Shown piece after piece: positions 33,288-38,126 of a DNA stretch of 38,126 nucleotides. Both the position numbers and the translations under genes were made by a program. The notes under the pieces are model-generated. The model was not told the origin of the DNA, made no database searches, and worked only from the letters and a program-made list of their open reading frames with translations. Each line of letters opens with the position of its first letter. Position 1 is the first letter of the stretch. Origin of the DNA: Parendozoicomonas sp. Alg238-R29 (lineage in GTDB: Bacteria; Pseudomonadota; Gammaproteobacteria; Pseudomonadales; Endozoicomonadaceae); the NCBI RefSeq assembly GCF_947331445.1, contig NZ_CAMZOG010000043.1, positions 1 to 38,126 on the forward strand. The letters run 5' to 3'.

Positions 33288-34901
33288 TTACAACTGAGGG
33301 CCTGCAGCTAAAAGAGCCTTACCGGCATCATTGTCTGTGTATTGCTCAAAGTTAACAACAAAGCGTCCTGCCAGATCCCGGGCACGAGCGTCCCAATCAG
33401 CTTCGGAGCTCCAAGTATTCCGCGGGTCGAGAATATCAGTATCTTCAACACCTGGAACACTGGCAGGAACAGCCAGATTGAAGTACGGCAGATTGATTGT
33501 GTCAGCCTTATCGATAGATCCATCCAGAATGGCATCAATAATGGCACGGGTCGCTTTAATGGAAATACGCTTGCCTGTTCCATTCCAACCGGTATTCACC
33601 AAGTAAGCCGTAGCACCGGAAGCCTGCATGCGCTTCACCAGAATTTCAGAGTACTGGGTTGGGTGAAGGCTCAGGAATGCTGCGCCAAAGGCTGCGGAGA
33701 ATGTTGGAGTTGGCTCAGTAATGCCACGCTCAGTACCAGCCAGCTTTGAGGTGTAACCAGAAAGGAAATGGTACTGGGTTTGTTCAGGAGTCAGTTTGGA
33801 CACCGGAGGCAAAACACCAAAAGCATCGGCTGCCAGGAAAATAACCCGGTTGGCATGACCAGCCTTGGACACCGGCTTCACGATATTTTCGATATGGTGA
33901 ATCGGGTAAGAAACCCGAGTATTTTCAGTCAAGCTGTTATCGTCAAAATCTATGCTGTTATCGTCCCGGACAACCACGTTCTCCAGCAGCGCATCACGAC
34001 GAATAGCATTGTAGATATCTGGCTCGGCCTCTTTGCTCAACTTGATGGTTTTGGCATAGCAGCCACCTTCAAAGTTGAACACACCATCATCATCCCAGCC
34101 ATGCTCGTCATCACCAATCAGTTCACGCTTGGGATCAGTAGAGAGAGTGGTTTTACCCGTTCCGGAGAGACCAAAGAAAATTGCCACATCACCGTCTTTG
34201 CCAACGTTGGCAGAGCAGTGCATAGACGCCATGCCTTTGAGAGGGAGCAGATAGTTCATTACCGAGAACAAACCTTTCTTCATCTCACCGCCGTACCATG
34301 TACCACCAATCAGCTGTACTTTTTCGGTCAGGTTAAAGGCAACAAAGTTTTCTGAGTTCAGCCCCATTTCCTGCCACTGGGGATTTACGCATTTTGCCCC
34401 ATTCATCACCACGAAATCTGGCTCAAAGCTCTCCAGCTCTTCTGCTGACGGACGGATAAACATGTTGGTAACAAAGTGCGCCTGCCACGCGACTTCTGTA
34501 ATAAAACGGACGGCCAGACGAGAGTCTGGGTTTGCACCACAAAAAGCGTCGACAACAAACAGTCGCTTACCGGAAAGCTGATTTGTTACCAGCCCTTTGA
34601 GATGAGCCCAGTGCTCTTCAGAAAGAGGTTTGTTATCGTTTTTCCCTTGATCAGACCACCAGATAGTGTCTGCTGTAGTCTGGTCTTTAACGATATACTT
34701 ATCTTTAGGAGAACGACCGGTAAAAATACCGGTATTGACTGCAACGGCACCAAGATCTGTCACCCTGCCCAGTTCATAACCCTCAAGCTCTGGCTTGGTT
34801 TCTTCCTCAAACAGCAGGCCATACGACGGATTGCGAACGACTTCTGTTGCATTAGTGATCCCGTGGGGTGACAGGTCAAGCATGGTCTTGGGTATACTCA
34901 T
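33288..34901 (-). CDS. pckA: Phosphoenolpyruvate carboxykinase (ATP)
   Basis: PckA converts oxaloacetate and ATP to phosphoenolpyruvate and CO2, the first committed step of gluconeogenesis. The 537-residue protein has the family landmarks [27 protein letters not shown], the P-loop [32 protein letters not shown] and [13 protein letters not shown], and matches the bacterial ATP-dependent enzyme (~540). GGGAGAAC precedes the ATG. It is flanked by the 240-bp gap to the cobE-like gene, where no convincing feature is seen. Confidence 0.97.
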   Translation of the reverse strand: MSIPKTMLDLSPHGITNATEVVRNPSYGLLFEEETKPELEGYELGRVTDLGAVAVNTGIFTGRSPKDKYIVKDQTTADTIWWSDQGKNDNKPLSEEHWAHLKGLVTNQLSGKRLFVVDAFCGANPDSRLAVRFITEVAWQAHFVTNMFIRPSAEELESFEPDFVVMNGAKCVNPQWQEMGLNSENFVAFNLTEKVQLIGGTWYGGEMKKGLFSVMNYLLPLKGMASMHCSANVGKDGDVAIFFGLSGTGKTTLSTDPKRELIGDDEHGWDDDGVFNFEGGCYAKTIKLSKEAEPDIYNAIRRDALLENVVVRDDNSIDFDDNSLTENTRVSYPIHHIENIVKPVSKAGHANRVIFLAADAFGVLPPVSKLTPEQTQYHFLSGYTSKLAGTERGITEPTPTFSAAFGAAFLSLHPTQYSEILVKRMQASGATAYLVNTGWNGTGKRISIKATRAIIDAILDGSIDKADTINLPYFNLAVPASVPGVEDTDILDPRNTWSSEADWDARARDLAGRFVVNFEQYTDNDAGKALLAAGPQL

Positions 34902-35142
34902 TAAAGTTCTCCCGCTCTGGATGGTTTTATTGTCGGGCGAATCCGATACTGCAATCCTTTGCAGATCGTATATTTCTTAAGAAGCTACCTAAAAAACTGC
35001 GGTTCTCCAGAGAAACGCTTTTACGATAGCCCCTATCCTGAAAATGGTGGGCAACAGTTTGTACGTGTGTTTCTGTCTACCCGGGTGCGTTTTTACCCTA
35101 TCAGGCCAAGAAAATCCAGATACGCCATACGTATTTACCCAC

Positions 35143-35586
35143 TTACGCAGATGCCCTACACACGGAAACCACCACCCCTCGCTCGTTAAAACAAAGCCGA
35201 AACCTGAACGAAGGAGCCAGCAGTTGGTTGGCTCCACTGAAAAACAAGGCCGATCTCTCACTCACAGATTCGGGAGCCAGTAAAGGGACTCCGGAATCGG
35301 TGCTGACGGCCACGGAATGAAGCGTAACAGCATCACAGGTAATAAAGGGCACCCCGTGAACTCGGGCAAAACCATCGTAGGCCGGGTCGTGTTTTTTAAT
35401 GGCAATGCTGGCCACAATGACATCTTTAACATCTATTGCCAGAGTATCCAGATACTGCATAACCCCCTGACCGATAACTTCCAGAGGCGTACCTCTTTCA
35501 CTGCCGAGACCAACAACATAGCAAGACTGATTGATTACCTGACCCTGCTGCAGCGCAGAACCAATTGCACGACTGCGGACATCCAT
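35143..35586 (-). CDS. CobE/CbiG C-terminal domain-like cobalamin biosynthesis protein
   Basis: From the Met at 35586 the product has 147 residues, close to CobE (~130-155). It shows the CobE/GbiG pattern: a Gly-rich start YVVGLGSERGTPLEVIGQGV (usual GxGCrxGt, here Ser instead of Cys), VIVASIAIKKHDPAYDGFA (usual iaSidlKadEpgl), a VPFITCDA segment, SVSERSALFFSG and a final VVVSVCRA. In cobalamin synthesis this domain opens the ring lactone of cobalt-precorrin-5A (CbiG) or helps precorrin methylation (CobE). No other cobalamin gene is near. Start and gene status are not certain; the family match is moderate. Confidence 0.6.
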   Translation of the reverse strand: MDVRSRAIGSALQQGQVINQSCYVVGLGSERGTPLEVIGQGVMQYLDTLAIDVKDVIVASIAIKKHDPAYDGFARVHGVPFITCDAVTLHSVAVSTDSGVPLLAPESVSERSALFFSGANQLLAPSFRFRLCFNERGVVVSVCRASA

Positions 35587-35633
35587 CGAATTATTCACTT
35601 TTGTTTGACGAACGCAGCCAAGGATAGTTGACG

Positions 35634-38126
35634 CTATAAAGGTTTGGAGTAACTGTCTTGACGGCGTATCGGGAATGGTATATTCCCCCAAGGAGAACTT
35701 ACTGTCTGAGTAAACGAGCTTGGAAGTTCTGCTTCAAACGTCGTGGTATAGGGTGGTGATAGAATGAACGGAAAAGGTGCGAGGTTTTCTCTCGATATGG
35801 CGGTCGGCCGTTTCGGAACCTTAGGCAGCAGAGAGAAATCAAACGGTTGAGATGCACGGGCAGGTAGACGATTGATTGCTTGCAGGGAAGGGGAGGCTTC
35901 AACCAGCTCCCAACCTTTCCTCCCTTTTCTCGACAGCTTTAAATCCAGCCAGTCGGCTCTTGCTTCTGATCTATGACGTTCTGCTTCTGGTAGAGAGAGA
36001 TTTTTATAAAATGCCCCCCAATAACCCGACCACATTCGGTAAGCCTGAAGTAAATGAATCTCTTTACTATCTTCTTGCTTGATAAAAACGTCTAGATCAA
36101 ATACCAGCACCAATGCCTGCAAAAGCTGCTCTTCTTGAGCAAGATCGATTTTTTCATTGTTCAGAGGTGTTTGCTCCAGCGACTCCTCTATCGCTGCCAA
36201 CAGTTTCCATGAGTGCCAGATGCCCTGAGTGTGGACATCAGCATTAGGCATACGTTTTGGGGAATCAATGCTGTCCCAAGGTATCGTATTCTGCCATTGC
36301 TCTGGCTCCCTTGTATTTGTTTTTTTTTCCTCTAGCTCCCTTGTTTGCGAGGTGAATTCTGCTTTTTTTCTTAAGGCAGGAACGAGAGGCTGTATAGCAT
36401 TTCGTAATGAACAGGAACGCCAAGTCGGGTCATCCATCATAAGAGGCGCTCTCTGCTCAAATAACACACGACCAGCCAGTGAAGCAATATGCAGGGGTTG
36501 CGAGGGTTGCGAGTCATCTCTTGAAAGAGGAGGGAAAACTGTAACATTGTCAGCCCTTGTCAACCGCAAGGTCAAAAGCGCTCCATGGGGTTTCTCTTGA
36601 TGCCCAGGGTCATTACGAACCTTGTAAATCTCATCTTGCAAAATTTTCAGGGGTTGATCTGTACGGTAATCAACAATAATAGGGTTTTGTGGCAGCTGAC
36701 AAGTTGCCGATTTTTCTTCACCCCCATATGCAGGGGCCTTCACCACTGTTTTCAGCGAAGAAGGCACAGGCCCCCCTTTAAGCTGCGAGGGTGAGGATAG
36801 TAAAGTTCTGGGACGCGTCGTCCCACTCACGTCACCACTGCCTCCAACCTCAGAGTTCTGAGGTTGTTGTACGACTGATAATGAACTCTCAGCCTCAGCA
36901 AGTGTGCGCATATCGTTACCCCTGGCTCTCGCCTCTTCTCGAGCTGCTTTGTAAAACTCACTTAACCTCTGCTCTGTTGTTAAACTATCTCCTCTCACTG
37001 CCTTAACAATATTATCCAGTTCAGACTTGGCACTTTCCCCTATCTGGCCCAGCGCATATTTCGACATTTCAGGATGTTTCAGAGGTCTCGACAAGCTAAA
37101 AAGAGGAGCACCCTCGGAGTATTGATACTTGGGCTGAACAGGTTCTCCAGACCTGTGAGTTCCAGAAATATATCTACTAACCATCCCTCTAAGGTAAGAC
37201 AAAAGTTCGTCTGGCGTTAAATAACCCTCCTCGGCCTCAGAAGTGAGATGACTAAGCTCTCCGTTATATAATTCTCTTGCCCATGCCTTTAATTTCTTTT
37301 CATCAGAGGTTTCAGACATAACCAACTCAGTTTCCTGGTCTTCTTTCTGGGTTAGGAGTCCAGCTATGGAAAGAAAATCAAGAGCAAGGCGAAGAAGCAT
37401 ATTTTTCTCCACTCTCCGTTGCCAGTACTGGATCGCCTCTTCAATCGTAACCTGAGCACGAAATCCATTAAAGCAGGCAGATTTATTAATCTTTTCAATC
37501 ACGGTATTAAGCAACCTGTAACGGTTGCCTTCTTTATTGCCTATCATGCCACAGGCTTCTGTGAAGCTTATTTTCTGATAAAGAAGGTCAAGGGCACTGG
37601 CTGCCAGCTTCTGTAACATTGTTGCTGGCTGAGAATATCCGGCATACTTCTCTTTGTAGCCACCTACCATGCCTTTTCTTACCAAGCTATCAATACCTTC
37701 CGATCGATGAAAATATCGGTCAAAAACTTCATACTGGGTATGACCGTTACTGTCCGTTGGGTGCCGTCCGAACATCAGCAAGTGCGCTGGGAAGAGATCA
37801 AAGTATTTTAAAACCAGCTCGCCTGACTCTTCATATCGATCCAGGGCATAATTCGGATACTTGGCATCCAGAAAACCTTCAATGATTTTTTCATATCCGG
37901 CTTCTTCATCCCGGGAGATAAACCCCTGATTTAAATCATGGAGCTTCTTAACTCCTTTTATAATCTCACCAGTAACCTGCCCCAAAAAGTCGTCAAGAGT
38001 TATATCCTCACCAAGAACAGAAATAGTGTCATCAGGGGAAAGATCTGCCATTTTTTCAAAATGAGTTTCCAGCAATTCATCAGATTTTAAGAGAGGTTGG
38101 GCTATCCAAACGGTTGCATGTTCAGA
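35634..38126 (-). CDS. Very large unrecognised protein (5' end beyond the window)
   Basis: The frame is open to the right edge, so the gene starts outside; about 830 residues are visible. I recognise no domain. Up to residue ~380 it is mainly helical (QVTIEEAIQYWQRRVEKN, GYLTPDELLSYLRGMVSRY); the middle (about 400-600) is low-complexity, Ser/Pro/Gln-rich and probably disordered; a further helical block has QEEQLLQALVLVFDLDVF and QAYRMWSGYWGAFYKNL, and the end is Pro-rich. No membrane segment or signal is visible. A helical, long, Ser/Pro-linked build fits a secreted effector or scaffold in a host-associated bacterium, but this is a guess. Confidence 0.75.
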   Translation of the reverse strand, partial: SEHATVWIAQPLLKSDELLETHFEKMADLSPDDTISVLGEDITLDDFLGQVTGEIIKGVKKLHDLNQGFISRDEEAGYEKIIEGFLDAKYPNYALDRYEESGELVLKYFDLFPAHLLMFGRHPTDSNGHTQYEVFDRYFHRSEGIDSLVRKGMVGGYKEKYAGYSQPATMLQKLAASALDLLYQKISFTEACGMIGNKEGNRYRLLNTVIEKINKSACFNGFRAQVTIEEAIQYWQRRVEKNMLLRLALDFLSIAGLLTQKEDQETELVMSETSDEKKLKAWARELYNGELSHLTSEAEEGYLTPDELLSYLRGMVSRYISGTHRSGEPVQPKYQYSEGAPLFSLSRPLKHPEMSKYALGQIGESAKSELDNIVKAVRGDSLTTEQRLSEFYKAAREEARARGNDMRTLAEAESSLSVVQQPQNSEVGGSGDVSGTTRPRTLLSSPSQLKGGPVPSSLKTVVKAPAYGGEEKSATCQLPQNPIIVDYRTDQPLKILQDEIYKVRNDPGHQEKPHGALLTLRLTRADNVTVFPPLSRDDSQPSQPLHIASLAGRVLFEQRAPLMMDDPTWRSCSLRNAIQPLVPALRKKAEFTSQTRELEEKKTNTREPEQWQNTIPWDSIDSPKRMPNADVHTQGIWHSWKLLAAIEESLEQTPLNNEKIDLAQEEQLLQALVLVFDLDVFIKQEDSKEIHLLQAYRMWSGYWGAFYKNLSLPEAERHRSEARADWLDLKLSRKGRKGWELVEASPSLQAINRLPARASQPFDFSLLPKVPKRPTAISRENLAPFPFILSPPYTTTFEAELPSSFTQTVSSPWGNIPFPIRRQDSYSKPL

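Noticed and set aside
33768-34355. Plus-strand open frame opposite pckA
   Set aside because: Shadow of the highly conserved pckA frame.
1-38126. tRNA or rRNA genes, integrase or insertion sequences
   Set aside because: I looked for them on both strands and saw no convincing cloverleaf, rRNA segment or transposase.

Overview
The window looks like a chromosomal segment of a marine, possibly host-associated gammaproteobacterium. The purT, yacL, yceH, pckA, brnQ, ilvGM and flgAMN families, the Rnf complex and the TAXI-type TRAP transporter fit Oceanospirillales. The mix of house-keeping genes, large unrecognised proteins and decaying motility genes recalls Endozoicomonas-like lineages. That placement is inference; no rRNA or other marker gene is present.

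Layout. 2-9527: a 5'-truncated, unusually long pyruvate:ferredoxin (flavodoxin) oxidoreductase with a third ferredoxin-like domain fused at its C-terminus, followed by rnfC-D-G-E-A. Where rnfB would be expected there is a 62-residue membrane protein with a cysteine cluster resembling the NqrM maturation factor; a terminator ends the run. 9849-13129: a TAXI TRAP transporter (Tat-type binding protein plus fused permease) split by a palindrome of the same GTTGGG/CCCAAC type seen upstream of rnfC. 13332-14906: an AT-rich membrane protein and broken fliI and fliJ remnants. 14881-22420: DUF2062 protein, yacL, a transglutaminase-like protein with a duplicated stop segment, an RluA-family pseudouridine synthase, an SMP-30-like secreted protein, purT, a ybjQ-ybjQ-M48 protease cluster and a HopJ-family protein. 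22571-24858: yceH and flgA-flgM-flgN, with flgN broken by what looks like a one-base deletion. 25089-28156: two unrecognised proteins and a YgjV-family membrane protein. 28378-28786: remnants of a flagellin-like gene and the end of motB. 28794-32379: brnQ, then an ilv leader peptide, an attenuator-like terminator, and ilvG-ilvM. 32436-38126: a methyltransferase, pckA, a CobE/CbiG-C-like protein and a very large unrecognised protein that runs off the right edge.

How it fits together. The first block reads as one redox machine: pyruvate oxidation reduces the enzyme's own ferredoxin domains, and an Rnf complex could pass the electrons to NAD while moving ions. The absence of rnfB here and the fused ferredoxin suggest that the oxidoreductase may feed RnfC directly; this is the strongest candidate for an undescribed arrangement. 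The second theme is loss of motility: four flagellar genes (fliI, fliJ, a flagellin-like gene, motB) are remnants and flgN is frameshifted, while flgM and flgA are still open. The third is classical control of branched-chain amino acid synthesis by a Leu/Val/Ile-rich leader peptide next to the BrnQ transporter.
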